From: Thalassobius sp. Cn5-15
Lineage (GTDB): Bacteria > Pseudomonadota > Alphaproteobacteria > Rhodobacterales > Rhodobacteraceae
Direction of reading: 5' to 3'
Length of the DNA: 64,000 nucleotides
NCBI RefSeq assembly: GCF_022347685.1
Contig: NZ_JAKRGF010000002.1
Span: forward strand, 124,001 to 188,000
In this document: in pieces, positions 54,147-62,053 of the stretch
Position numbering within the stretch: the stretch's first letter is position 1
Layout of the letters: each line of letters opens with the position of its first letter
Translations under genes and position numbers: made by a program
Notes under the pieces: generated by a model
The model's input: only the letters and a program-made list of their open reading frames with translations
Databases searched by the model: none
What the model was told of the DNA's origin: nothing

Positions 54147-55078
54147 TGATCATCTCTCCCGCCGCGCGCGATTCGTTGCAACGGTGGCTGGACAGCCAGA
54201 AGGCGCTGCAATCTGCATCAGATCACACCATCGCCGCCTATCAGAGCGACGTCAGTGACTTTCTGGGCTTCATGGCCGGCCACCACGGCAAACAACAGGG
54301 TCTTGGTGCCATTGCCCGCCTGACCGTCAGCGATATGCGTGCATGGATGGCCGCCACGCGGGGGCAGGATGTTGGCGCTCGCTCGCTGGCGCGCAAACTG
54401 TCCGCAGTCAAAAGTTTCTACCGCTGGCTGGCAGAGCGCGAGGGGTTTGACCCCACCGCTGTGCTTTCCACACGATCGCCGAAGTTCACCAAGAAGCTGC
54501 CCCGCCCATTGGCCCCCGATGCGGCCAGTGCAGTGATCGCGGAGGTCGAAGATCACGCGCGTGAAGACTGGATTGGCGCCCGCGACACCGCAGTGCTGAC
54601 GCTGCTTTATGGCTGCGGCCTGCGAATATCAGAAGCGTTGAGCCTCACCCGCGCCGACGTCCCCCTGCCCGAAATGCTGTACATTCGCGGCAAAGGTGAC
54701 AAGGACCGCATAGTCCCGGTTCTGCCCGTGGCACGTCAAGCGGTCGATCGCTACCTTGCCCTGCTGCCGTTAGAGCTGCGCGGTGAGGATGCGCTATTTC
54801 GCGGCGCCCGTGGTGGCCCGCTGAACCCGCGTATGCTGCAACGAACCATGGCGCAGGCCCGCGCGCAGCTGGGCCTGCCGGCCAGCGCCACGCCCCATGC
54901 CCTGCGCCATAGCTTTGCCACCCACCTGTTGAACGCGGGCGGTGATTTGCGCACAATCCAAGAGCTGCTGGGCCATGCGTCCCTGTCCACAACCCAGACC
55001 TACACGGCAGTGGACTTATCCCGTATTTTGGACGTATATGACCAAACTCATCCCAAGGCCAAAGAGCCAAAGAAATAG
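54143..55078 (+). CDS. xerC: Tyrosine recombinase XerC
   Basis: 311 residues. N-terminal SAM-like domain (SDHTIAAYQSDVSDFLGFM). Catalytic set complete: Arg161 (GLRISEAL), Lys184 (IRGKGDK), His252/Arg255 (PHALRHSFATHLL), His278 (LGHASLSTTQ) and Tyr287 (YTAV). Resolves chromosome dimers at dif with XerD. Chromosomal context and length favour XerC over a phage integrase. Confidence 0.95.
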   Translation: MMIISPAARDSLQRWLDSQKALQSASDHTIAAYQSDVSDFLGFMAGHHGKQQGLGAIARLTVSDMRAWMAATRGQDVGARSLARKLSAVKSFYRWLAEREGFDPTAVLSTRSPKFTKKLPRPLAPDAASAVIAEVEDHAREDWIGARDTAVLTLLYGCGLRISEALSLTRADVPLPEMLYIRGKGDKDRIVPVLPVARQAVDRYLALLPLELRGEDALFRGARGGPLNPRMLQRTMAQARAQLGLPASATPHALRHSFATHLLNAGGDLRTIQELLGHASLSTTQTYTAVDLSRILDVYDQTHPKAKEPKK

Positions 55079-55085
55079 GGCCAAA

Positions 55086-55793
55086 ATGGTTATTACCCAA
55101 GAATCCAAGGCGCTAAGCGTCCATTTATTGACCGCCACCGGCGCCGTTTTTTCCATGTTGGCCATGCTGGCCGCGGTTGAATTGAAATGGGACCTGATGT
55201 TCCTGTGGCTGGTTGTGGCCTTTGCCGTTGATGGCATCGACGGCCCGCTGGCGCGCAAATACAACGTCAAACACTACGCACCGCAGTTTGATGGTGTGCT
55301 GCTGGATCTGATCATCGACTATCTGACCTATGTGTTTATCCCGGCCTTTGCGCTGTTCAAATCCGGGCTGCTGCCCGGCTGGACCGGTTGGTTTGCGATC
55401 ATCCTGATCACCTTCTCCAGCGCGATGTATTTCGCTGACACGCGGATGAAGACCAAAGACAACTCCTTCGCCGGTTTCCCCGGCTGCTGGAACATGGCGA
55501 TCCTTGTATTCTTCGCTGTTGAGCCAAATTTCTGGATCATTGTCGCTGTGGTCGTGGCACTGGCCGCGTCGATGTTCCTGCCGCTGCGCTTTATCCATCC
55601 GGTGCGCACAGCACGCTGGCGTATGGTGTCACTGCCGATGGCGCTGGCGTGGACCTTCTTTGCCGGTTGGGCCGCATGGGTCGATTTCCACCCCGAAAGC
55701 TGGGCCCACTGGGGTCTGGTGATCACCTCGGTCTATCTGCTGCTGGTTGGTATGGTGCAGCAGATCGTGCCAGAGAGCAGATCGAAAACCTGA
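55086..55793 (+). CDS. pcs: Phosphatidylcholine synthase
   Basis: 235 residues from the ATG at 55086. The CDP-alcohol phosphotransferase signature is complete: DGIDGPLARKYNVKHYAP followed by FDGVLLDLIID (D-G-x2-A-R-x8-G-x3-D-x3-D type). About seven or eight membrane helices. It joins CDP-diacylglycerol and choline to give phosphatidylcholine. Follows xerC by 7 bp. Confidence 0.93.
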   Translation: MVITQESKALSVHLLTATGAVFSMLAMLAAVELKWDLMFLWLVVAFAVDGIDGPLARKYNVKHYAPQFDGVLLDLIIDYLTYVFIPAFALFKSGLLPGWTGWFAIILITFSSAMYFADTRMKTKDNSFAGFPGCWNMAILVFFAVEPNFWIIVAVVVALAASMFLPLRFIHPVRTARWRMVSLPMALAWTFFAGWAAWVDFHPESWAHWGLVITSVYLLLVGMVQQIVPESRSKT

Positions 55794-55806
55794 TATCACA
55801 GATACC

Positions 55807-55839
55807 CAAAACGCCCCGGACCTGCGCCGGGGCGTTTTG
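55807..55839 (+). terminator. Terminator after pcs
   Basis: AAAACGCCCCGG and CCGGGGCGTTTT form a perfect 12-bp stem with a 7-base loop. The converging ogt gene ends 59 bp to the right, so it may act on both strands. Confidence 0.88.
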
Positions 55840-55897
55840 TTATCAGCAGACGCAGCCCAACCTATCAGCCCGCCCGGGCAAAGGTTTTTCCTAAGCC

Positions 55898-56350
55898 TCA
55901 GATCAACAGCCCTGCCGCGCCCTCATGGCGCAGAAGCGTCACCTTAGTTTCCACCCCACCGTCACCAGAAAACCCGCCAAGCCCCGTGGCCGACAGCACC
56001 CGATGGCAGGGAATAATCACCGGAATGGGATTGGCCCCACAGGCCTGCCCCACCGGCTGCGCGGACACGCCAAGGTCGCGGGCAATTTCCCCATAGGTCC
56101 GTGTTTCCCCAAAAGGAATCGCTGACATCGCATCACACACCGCCCGTTGGAAGTCCGAGCTATCCACCCGCAATGGCAGATCAAACTGCGTCAGCGTTCC
56201 GGCAAAATAGGCACCCAGCTGCGCCTCCGCCTGTCGCAACAAGGGCGTATCATCCCCGCCACCTGTCCCCCAGCGCAGGCGAGTGATCGCGCCCTTCTCC
56301 TCCGTCAAAGTCAGATCGCCGACAGGGCTGGAAACGGTCAGTTCAGGCAT
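55898..56350 (-). CDS. ogt: Methylated-DNA--protein-cysteine methyltransferase
   Basis: 150 residues. Active-site motif PVIIPCHRVLSATGLGGFSG with the methyl-accepting cysteine; helix-turn-helix region FQRAVCDAMSAIPFGETRTYGEIARDLG before it. Removes methyl groups from O6-methylguanine by self-sacrifice. Follows ileS by 56 bp on the same strand. Confidence 0.94.
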   Translation of the reverse strand: MPELTVSSPVGDLTLTEEKGAITRLRWGTGGGDDTPLLRQAEAQLGAYFAGTLTQFDLPLRVDSSDFQRAVCDAMSAIPFGETRTYGEIARDLGVSAQPVGQACGANPIPVIIPCHRVLSATGLGGFSGDGGVETKVTLLRHEGAAGLLI

Positions 56351-56406
56351 ATCATCCCCCGCGACAGGTCAAAGAAAAGGGCGCCTGAAGCGGCGCCCTT
56401 CGTGAC

Positions 56407-59331
56407 TTAGATCTCAAAACCCATTTCTTCCAGCGCATCATTACAGCGCTTGCAGACACCGGGGTATTTGTAAGTGCCAACATCAGGCATGATCTTCCAG
56501 CTGCGTTGGCATTTCTGTCCCTGCGCTTTTTCAAAAACGACGCCAACCCCCTCAACCTCGGGCAGGCGGAACGCCTCTGCCGGCATCGGATCATTGGTGA
56601 CAGAGATGTCAGAGGTGATGCAGACATCGGCAAACTCAATCGCCTTCAGTGCGCCCACAACGTCCGTGTCACGCACATGCACAACCGGCGCGGCCTCCAG
56701 GCTGGAGCCGATGACCTTATCCGTGCGCTGGATTTCCAGCGCGGCGGTGACAACGCGGCGCACTTCGCGCACCTTGCCCCATTTGGCGGCCAACGGTTCG
56801 TTCAGCCAGTCGGCAGGAGTTTCGGGGATATCTGTCAGGTGAACCGAACTGTCGCTGCCCGGGAACCGTTCCAGCCAGACCTCTTCCATGGTGAAGACCA
56901 GCACCGGCGCCAGCCAAGTTGTCAGGCGGTGGAACAGGATGTCCAGCACAGTGCGGGCCGAACGGCGGCGCAACGTGTTGCCATCGCAGTACAGCGCATC
57001 CTTGCGGATATCGAAGTAGAAGGACGACAGATCCACAGTGGCAAAGTTGAACACAGCCTGCCACACACCGTTGAAATCAAAGCTCTGGTAGCCTGTGCGC
57101 ACCTGATGGTCCAGCTCTGCCAGACGGTGCAGCACCCATTGCTCCAGCTCGGGCATGTCGGCGGGATCGACACGGTCTGCCTCGGTGAAATCGGCAAGCG
57201 AGCCCAGCATAAAGCGCATGGTGTTGCGCAAACGGCGGTAGCTGTCAGCGGTGCCTTTCAGGATTTCCGGCCCGATACGCTGATCGGCAGTGTAATCGGT
57301 CTGGGCCACCCACAGACGCAGGATGTCAGCACCATATTGCTGGACGACCTTCTCTGGGACAATTGTGTTGCCCAGAGATTTGGACATTTTATTGCCCTTC
57401 TCATCCAGCGTGAAACCATGGGTCACGACGTTGCGGTACGGCGCACGACCTTTGGTGCCGCAGGCCTGCAGCAGCGACGAATGGAACCAACCACGGTGCT
57501 GGTCGGTGCCTTCCATGTAGACGTCTGCGATGCCGTCATCAGTCCCATCCTCGCGATCGCGCAGCACGAAGGAGTGGGTGGAGCCACTATCAAACCACAC
57601 GTCCAGCACATCAAAGACCTGCTCATACTCATCCGCATTGGCCGCATCGCCGATGAAGCGCTCTTTGGCGCCCTCGGCGTACCATGCATCCGCGCCTTCA
57701 ACATCGAACGCCTCAACAATACGGGCATTTACGGCCGGATCACGCAGCAGGAAATCAGACGCTGTCGGCAGCGTATCCTTCTTGATAAAGCAGGTCAGTG
57801 GCACGCCCCACGCACGTTGACGCGACAGCACCCAGTCAGGGCGGCTTTCGATCATCGAATAGAGACGGTTACGCCCGGTCTGCGGCCACCATTTGACCAA
57901 CTGGTCGATGGAATTCAGCGCACGTTCGCGGATGGTTTTGCCCATCTCATCCTGACCATCACCCACCTCACGATCTACAGACGCAAACCACTGCGGCGTG
58001 TTACGGAAGATGATCGGCGCTTTGGACCGCCAAGAGTGCGGGTAGCTGTGGGTCACGCGGCCACGGGCGATGATGCCACCGGCCTCTACCAGCTTGGCGA
58101 TGACGGCATTGTTGGCCTTGCCCTCTTTGCCCTTGTGATCCAGCACGCGCAGGCCGGCGAAGAACGGGACATGCGGCAGGAACTCGGACTCTTCGCCGAC
58201 GTTGTGAGTCATGCGGTCCAGCCAGTTGCGCTTGACGAAACATTCGTAGTCGTCAGCACCGTGGCTGGGCGCGGTGTGCACGAAACCTGTACCCGCATCG
58301 TCGGTGACGTGATCGCCGTCGATCATTGGCACCTCATAGTCCCAGTAGCCTTCGGCCCCATCAACACCGTGGAACGGGTGTTTCAGGATCGCACCGTCAA
58401 ATTCGGACGCAGCAACATCGCGCACGCGGGTAAATTCAGTGACGCGGGATTTGCCCAGTGCGTCCTCTGCCAGTGCATCGGCAAAGAGGTAGAGGTCGCC
58501 GGGTTTGGTCCAGCTTTCTTCCTCTGTCGCGTCCACACGGTAGAGGCCGTAGGCGACCTTTTCGTTGTAGGCCACAGCCTTGTTCGACGGGATGGTCCAC
58601 GGTGTGGTGGTCCAGATCACCACGCGGGCCTCTGCCAGATCGCCTGAGCCAGCGGCGAAGCTGAACGGCACCCAGATCGTGTGCGATTTGTGATCGTGGT
58701 ATTCGATCTCTGCCTCGGCCAGTGCGGTCTTTTCGACCGGCGACCACATCACGGGTTTGGACCCTTGATAGAGCGTGCCGTTCATCAGGAATTTCATGAA
58801 CTCCTCAGCGATAACCGCTTCGGCGTGGAAATCCATCGTCAGGTAGGGTTTGTCCCAGTTGCCGGTGATGCCCAGACGTTTGAATTCATCCCGCTGAATA
58901 TCCACCCAACTGTCGGCAAAGGCGCGGCATTCCTGGCGGAAGTCGACAACGTCGACCTCATCCTTGTTCTTGCCCTTTTTGCGGTACTGTTCTTCGATCT
59001 TCCACTCAATCGGCAGACCGTGGCAGTCCCAGCCCGGCACATAACGCGCGTCAAACCCCATCATCTGGTGGCTGCGCACGATCATGTCTTTGATGGTTTT
59101 GTTCAGCGCGTGGCCGATGTGCAGATGGCCGTTTGCATAGGGGGGGCCATCATGCAGGGTGAACGGCTGGCGCGCGCCATCTTCGGCCTTCTGGCGCAGT
59201 TTGCCGTAGACGTCGATGTCGTTCCAGCGGGCCAGCCAGCCGGGTTCACGTTTCGGCAGACCTGCCCGCATGGGAAAGTCGGTTTTCGGCAGGTTCAGCG
59301 TGTCTTTGTATTCGGGGGTGTCGGCGCACAT
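56407..59331 (-). CDS. ileS: Isoleucyl-tRNA synthetase
   Basis: 974 residues, full length. HIGH motif HLHIGHALNK near residue 75, editing domain TTTPWTIPSN, KMSKS motif KGNKMSKSLGN, C-terminal zinc site CQRSWK...CKRCND. Charges tRNA(Ile). GC-rich coding DNA without oddities. No T-box-like leader is visible upstream. Confidence 0.98.
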   Translation of the reverse strand: MCADTPEYKDTLNLPKTDFPMRAGLPKREPGWLARWNDIDVYGKLRQKAEDGARQPFTLHDGPPYANGHLHIGHALNKTIKDMIVRSHQMMGFDARYVPGWDCHGLPIEWKIEEQYRKKGKNKDEVDVVDFRQECRAFADSWVDIQRDEFKRLGITGNWDKPYLTMDFHAEAVIAEEFMKFLMNGTLYQGSKPVMWSPVEKTALAEAEIEYHDHKSHTIWVPFSFAAGSGDLAEARVVIWTTTPWTIPSNKAVAYNEKVAYGLYRVDATEEESWTKPGDLYLFADALAEDALGKSRVTEFTRVRDVAASEFDGAILKHPFHGVDGAEGYWDYEVPMIDGDHVTDDAGTGFVHTAPSHGADDYECFVKRNWLDRMTHNVGEESEFLPHVPFFAGLRVLDHKGKEGKANNAVIAKLVEAGGIIARGRVTHSYPHSWRSKAPIIFRNTPQWFASVDREVGDGQDEMGKTIRERALNSIDQLVKWWPQTGRNRLYSMIESRPDWVLSRQRAWGVPLTCFIKKDTLPTASDFLLRDPAVNARIVEAFDVEGADAWYAEGAKERFIGDAANADEYEQVFDVLDVWFDSGSTHSFVLRDREDGTDDGIADVYMEGTDQHRGWFHSSLLQACGTKGRAPYRNVVTHGFTLDEKGNKMSKSLGNTIVPEKVVQQYGADILRLWVAQTDYTADQRIGPEILKGTADSYRRLRNTMRFMLGSLADFTEADRVDPADMPELEQWVLHRLAELDHQVRTGYQSFDFNGVWQAVFNFATVDLSSFYFDIRKDALYCDGNTLRRRSARTVLDILFHRLTTWLAPVLVFTMEEVWLERFPGSDSSVHLTDIPETPADWLNEPLAAKWGKVREVRRVVTAALEIQRTDKVIGSSLEAAPVVHVRDTDVVGALKAIEFADVCITSDISVTNDPMPAEAFRLPEVEGVGVVFEKAQGQKCQRSWKIMPDVGTYKYPGVCKRCNDALEEMGFEI

Positions 59332-60117
59332 TTCGGGCGTCCTTCATCTCAGGTCTTGAATTAAGGAAGAGAGGCGGCGCGGTATCCCATACGCCTTGTC
59401 CCGGCCGCTCGTTTTTGATCAGAGCGCCGGGCAAATAATTCGAATAATGATCGCGTGCATCATCATGGGTCCGCTTATAGGCGCGAAGCCCTTAAGGGTA
59501 AAGCGCAACATGTGGCTTTCATTGAGTGCTTGCTGGCCAGAGCGCCACTGGCATAATCGTACAGGCCACCACAACGGTAGGTTCGTGCCCGAGCCCGAGG
59601 GCGGCCTGAAATTTGGCACAGGCCCCGCAGGCTGCGAAGCGTCACATGATCTGGAAACGTTTCAAATTCGTGCCCGCCCTGGGGGCGGAGTCGGGCACGA
59701 ACCGGCTCGCTGCGCGATCCGGGGCTTTTTCCAAAAACCGAAAAAGGGACCGCCCGTCGGCGATCCCTCTTCTCTTGGTCCGGTCGCCCGGCTGGCGGGC
59801 TATGTCACTGGTGACTCTGACTGGGCCTGATGGGCTAAACCTGGCGTGCTGCGTCTGGCTGGCGACATCTGGCTGGATAGGTCTGGCTGGTTAGATCTGG
59901 CGACGTGGCTGGCGACCAATGCAGAGGTTCAAAACCTTGCGGGGTGGCGGGCGGCGGTGCTGGATCTGACGTGCTGGGCCTGTCAGGCTGGATGGTGCTG
60001 TGCGAAACGTGGCGAGGCTGGATCTTGCGAATTGGGCCTTGCTGTACTGATTACGAAACATGCGTGCTAAGGCGACGCGAACCTATACCTTAAGGTGCTG
60101 GCGAACGCTGGCGCTGA
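59332..60117. other. 786-bp gene-poor, hairpin- and repeat-rich region
   Basis: No open frame here has a ribosome site and a plausible protein. The left 100 bp should hold the ileS promoter. TTCGTGCCCG (around 59581 and again 59668) and CGGGCACGAA (59692-59701) make nested hairpins. A GGGA..TCCC stem with a TCTTCTCTT tail near 59744-59775 looks like a terminator. From about 59790 on the sequence is full of CTGGC/GCTGGCGA units. It could be a decayed gene, a small RNA region, or a repeat field. Confidence 0.6.
59580..59703. repeat. Inverted/direct repeat set TTCGTGCCCG
   Basis: GGTTCGTGCCCGA (59580-59592) is the exact reverse complement of TCGGGCACGAACC (59691-59703); a third copy, ATTCGTGCCCG, at about 59667-59677 forms a tighter hairpin with the right arm, enclosing a further CCGCCC/GGGCGG stem. 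Two mutually exclusive structures are thus possible. Confidence 0.65.
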
Positions 60118-60385
60118 TCACGCTTTGGCGTCAAAGCGGCCGCACCAATCTGTCGATTTCACGACCGGCCATTTCGCGTCCAGCTCTGCCTCGGTCAGGA
60201 AGCTGGGGGCGTTAAAACGGCACAGGCCTGCGTTGTCAGCGACCTTGGTGGCTTTGTCGAAGAAGGTGCACGTGGTGCAAGCTTTGGCGGACATGATACT
60301 CTCCTAGTCATTATCTGGCTGGCGAGATCTGGCGGCGTGGCTGGCATCAAAGCTGGCTGCGTAGCGTGATCTGGCAGGCTGGAAG
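59790..60385. repeat. Degenerate CTGGC repeat field flanking the four-cysteine gene
   Basis: Units such as GTCTGGCTGGCGACATCTGGCTGG (split over 59853-59877), ATCTGGCGACGTGGCTGGCGA (59895-59915) and, on the other side of the small gene, ATCTGGCTGGCGAG and ATCTGGCGGCGTGGCTGGCA (60313-60346) recur with small changes. The two sides share a TCTGGCG-CGTGGCTGGC core, so they are related copies. Confidence 0.55.
60118..60294 (-). CDS. 58-residue four-cysteine protein
   Basis: Small gene from the ATG at 60292-60294, with TAGGAGAG as ribosome site, to TGA at 60118-60120. The product starts MSAKACTTCTFFDKATKVAD and has cysteines at 6, 9, 25 and 51 in the order C-x2-C, LC and WC (STDWCGRF), a likely metal- or cluster-binding set. 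No signal peptide or membrane helix. It resembles small CxxC proteins that are common in Rhodobacterales but lack an assigned function. Divergent from a globin gene across 311 bp. Confidence 0.85.
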   Translation of the reverse strand: MSAKACTTCTFFDKATKVADNAGLCRFNAPSFLTEAELDAKWPVVKSTDWCGRFDAKA

Positions 60386-60605
60386 GTGAGGCTGTTTCAG
60401 CGATCACCGTAAAGTCTGTAAAAGTATTCCTAGACCGACTCGCCGCATGTCGCAAGTATTTTTTTGTTTATTTTCAAATACTTGATAGGTTTTGTCGGGA
60501 ATTGCAATCCGATCATTTCTGTCGGAAACCGCCACCCCTGCGACACCCCCACCCCTTGTCTGCAAGGGCGCAGCGACATATCCCTGAAAATGAAAGGATT
60601 TTCCC
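60295..60605. other. 311-bp divergent regulatory gap before the globin gene
   Basis: No gene. The left part carries CTGGC repeats; the right part is AT-rich and holds a perfect inverted repeat (60453-60484) and an ATTGCAAT palindrome (60501-60508) flanked by TCGG and CCGA. It should contain promoters for both the four-cysteine gene and the globin gene. Confidence 0.6.
60453..60484. promoter_or_regulatory. Perfect 9-bp inverted repeat upstream of the globin gene
   Basis: CAAGTATTT (60453-60461) and AAATACTTG (60476-60484) with a 14-base T-rich spacer, 122 bp before the globin start. It could be an operator for a dimeric regulator or, read rightwards, a weak stem; the regulator is unknown. Confidence 0.5.
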
Positions 60606-61013
60606 ATGACCGCCCAGCCGCCGCGTTTTGACATCACCCGCAAAGAGATCGAGCACGTTGTCGCCACTTTCTACGCGGCGATCCGTGAACATCCCGGATT
60701 GGGACCGGTCTTTGCTGCGCATATCAGTGACTGGCCACCGCATGAGGCAAAGGTTGCCGCCTTCTGGGCCAATGCGATTCTCAATGAACGCTGCTATGAT
60801 GGGAATCCTCTGTTGGTGCATCGGCAGGCAGGCAATGTGCATCCCGGTATGTTTGAAACATGGCTGGGACTGTTCGACCGCGTACTGACCCGTGAGCTAC
60901 ACCCTGATCAAGCGGCCGCTTGGTCCGCGCTGGCCCATCGCATCGGCCGATCCCTGCGCGCTGGTGTGGTGGAAAAGGTGAAGAACAGCGACGGCATCCC
61001 CATGCTGCGTTAA
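60606..61013 (+). CDS. Group III truncated haemoglobin
   Basis: 135 residues. FDITRKEIEHVVATFYAAIREHPGLGPVFAAHI, DWPPHEAKVAAFWANAILNERCYDGNPLLVH and MFETWLGLFDRVL match trHb3 proteins; His72 is the likely haem-binding proximal histidine and Trp86 sits at the G8 position typical of the group. AAAGGA lies upstream. Likely binds oxygen or nitric oxide. Its stop shares bases with the stop of the converging ycjF gene, so there is no room for a terminator. Confidence 0.9.
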   Translation: MTAQPPRFDITRKEIEHVVATFYAAIREHPGLGPVFAAHISDWPPHEAKVAAFWANAILNERCYDGNPLLVHRQAGNVHPGMFETWLGLFDRVLTRELHPDQAAAWSALAHRIGRSLRAGVVEKVKNSDGIPMLR

Positions 61014-62053
61014 TCCGCCCCTTTGTCCCCCTTGCCAAACATTCCGCCGAGGGCAGCGCCCGCCATCTGGCTGACGCTGGGACGTTTGCGTTGGGCGTAG
61101 GGGAGCGGACGACAGACCTCCATTGCGGCGACACCAACACGCACGGTCAGGGCGCCATTGATCAGACCTTCGCCGAAACGGCGCGATAGCTTACTCATCA
61201 CACTTCCCCCCAGCATGGATCCCAGCAGATCATCGCCAACCGCCACCGCACCAGTGGCGACCAGATGGGTGATCACCGAACGAAACAGTCGCCAACTGCC
61301 AAGAGTGCCCGCACGCCCACCATAGATTTCCGCCACACGGCGGATCATCCGCAGGTTGGCCGTCAGTGCTGTCAAAACATCCGCCAGCGCCAATGGCACC
61401 AGCGCCGTCACCGTCGCCACCTGACGTGCGGCGACCTGCACCTCTGCCTGCGCCTGCAGGTCAAGCGGTGATAGCAGCTCCTGCTCTGCCAGACCGATCA
61501 GCGCGTCGGCGTCAAACTGTTCGCCTGCACGTTCTTCAAACCGCTGCCGCCCCCACGCTAAGTCCGCACGATTTCGATAAAGCCGCAGCAAGGACGCTGT
61601 CACCTTCCGCGATTCTGCCAGATCGTGATCGGCCAGTGCGGCGCTTGCCCTGCGCTGCAGGGCGCTGACACGGGACAGACGGGACAGAGCTGCCAGTTCG
61701 CCGATTACGGCAAAGACCACCGCAACGATCACCCCAACCCCAAGTATGGCCAGCGCATAGCCCAACAGCGGTACACGCATGATCATACCTGCCACGGCAT
61801 CATAGGCTGCAATCAACGCCAAAGTGCCGAGGAAAGACAGCGCCAGCCCGAGGATCCAGCGCCCCAGACGTGATCCTTTACTGCTGCCACTCCGCGTTAC
61901 GGCACGTTGCAGGCCGGTCTGGGCACTGGCCGGATCTGCCGCTGGATCCGGCCCAAAATCTGGAACTGGTGGCGCCTGATCAGGGCGCTCCAATGTCACC
62001 TCATCTGACAGCTCAATCAGCACAGGGCCTTTCGTTGCCTTCGCCTCATCCAT
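61010..62053 (-). CDS. YcjF-type membrane protein (TIGR01620/DUF697)
   Basis: 347 residues from the ATG at 62051-62053 (a GTG just before it is in frame). Two close membrane helices (GRWILGLALSFLGTLALIAAYDAV and LLGYALAILGVGVIVAVVFAVIGE), then a helical domain with GLAEQELLSPLDLQAQAEVQVAARQVATVTALVPLALADV and the C-terminal ISKLSRRFGEGLINGALTVRVGVAAMEVCRPLPY. YcjF is nearly always encoded with YcjX, as here (TGATG overlap); a stress-related envelope role is suspected. Confidence 0.9.
   Translation of the reverse strand: MDEAKATKGPVLIELSDEVTLERPDQAPPVPDFGPDPAADPASAQTGLQRAVTRSGSSKGSRLGRWILGLALSFLGTLALIAAYDAVAGMIMRVPLLGYALAILGVGVIVAVVFAVIGELAALSRLSRVSALQRRASAALADHDLAESRKVTASLLRLYRNRADLAWGRQRFEERAGEQFDADALIGLAEQELLSPLDLQAQAEVQVAARQVATVTALVPLALADVLTALTANLRMIRRVAEIYGGRAGTLGSWRLFRSVITHLVATGAVAVGDDLLGSMLGGSVMSKLSRRFGEGLINGALTVRVGVAAMEVCRPLPYAQRKRPSVSQMAGAALGGMFGKGDKGAD

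Noticed and set aside
54143-55078. Phage or island integrase
   Set aside because: The tyrosine recombinase has XerC length and motifs, overlaps DUF484 and is followed by pcs; no att-like repeats or phage genes are nearby.
56506-58647. A 713-codon open frame opposite ileS
   Set aside because: Antisense to intact isoleucyl-tRNA synthetase with HIGH and KMSKS motifs; no ribosome site or family features.
59579-59600. T-arm-like GGTTCGTGCCC suggesting a tRNA
   Set aside because: Flanking bases do not form a T stem or acceptor stem, and the element is explained by the TTCGTGCCCG inverted repeat set.
59396-59830. A 144-codon open frame in the gap right of ileS
   Set aside because: No ribosome site, no recognisable domain, and it crosses several strong hairpins; treated as non-coding.
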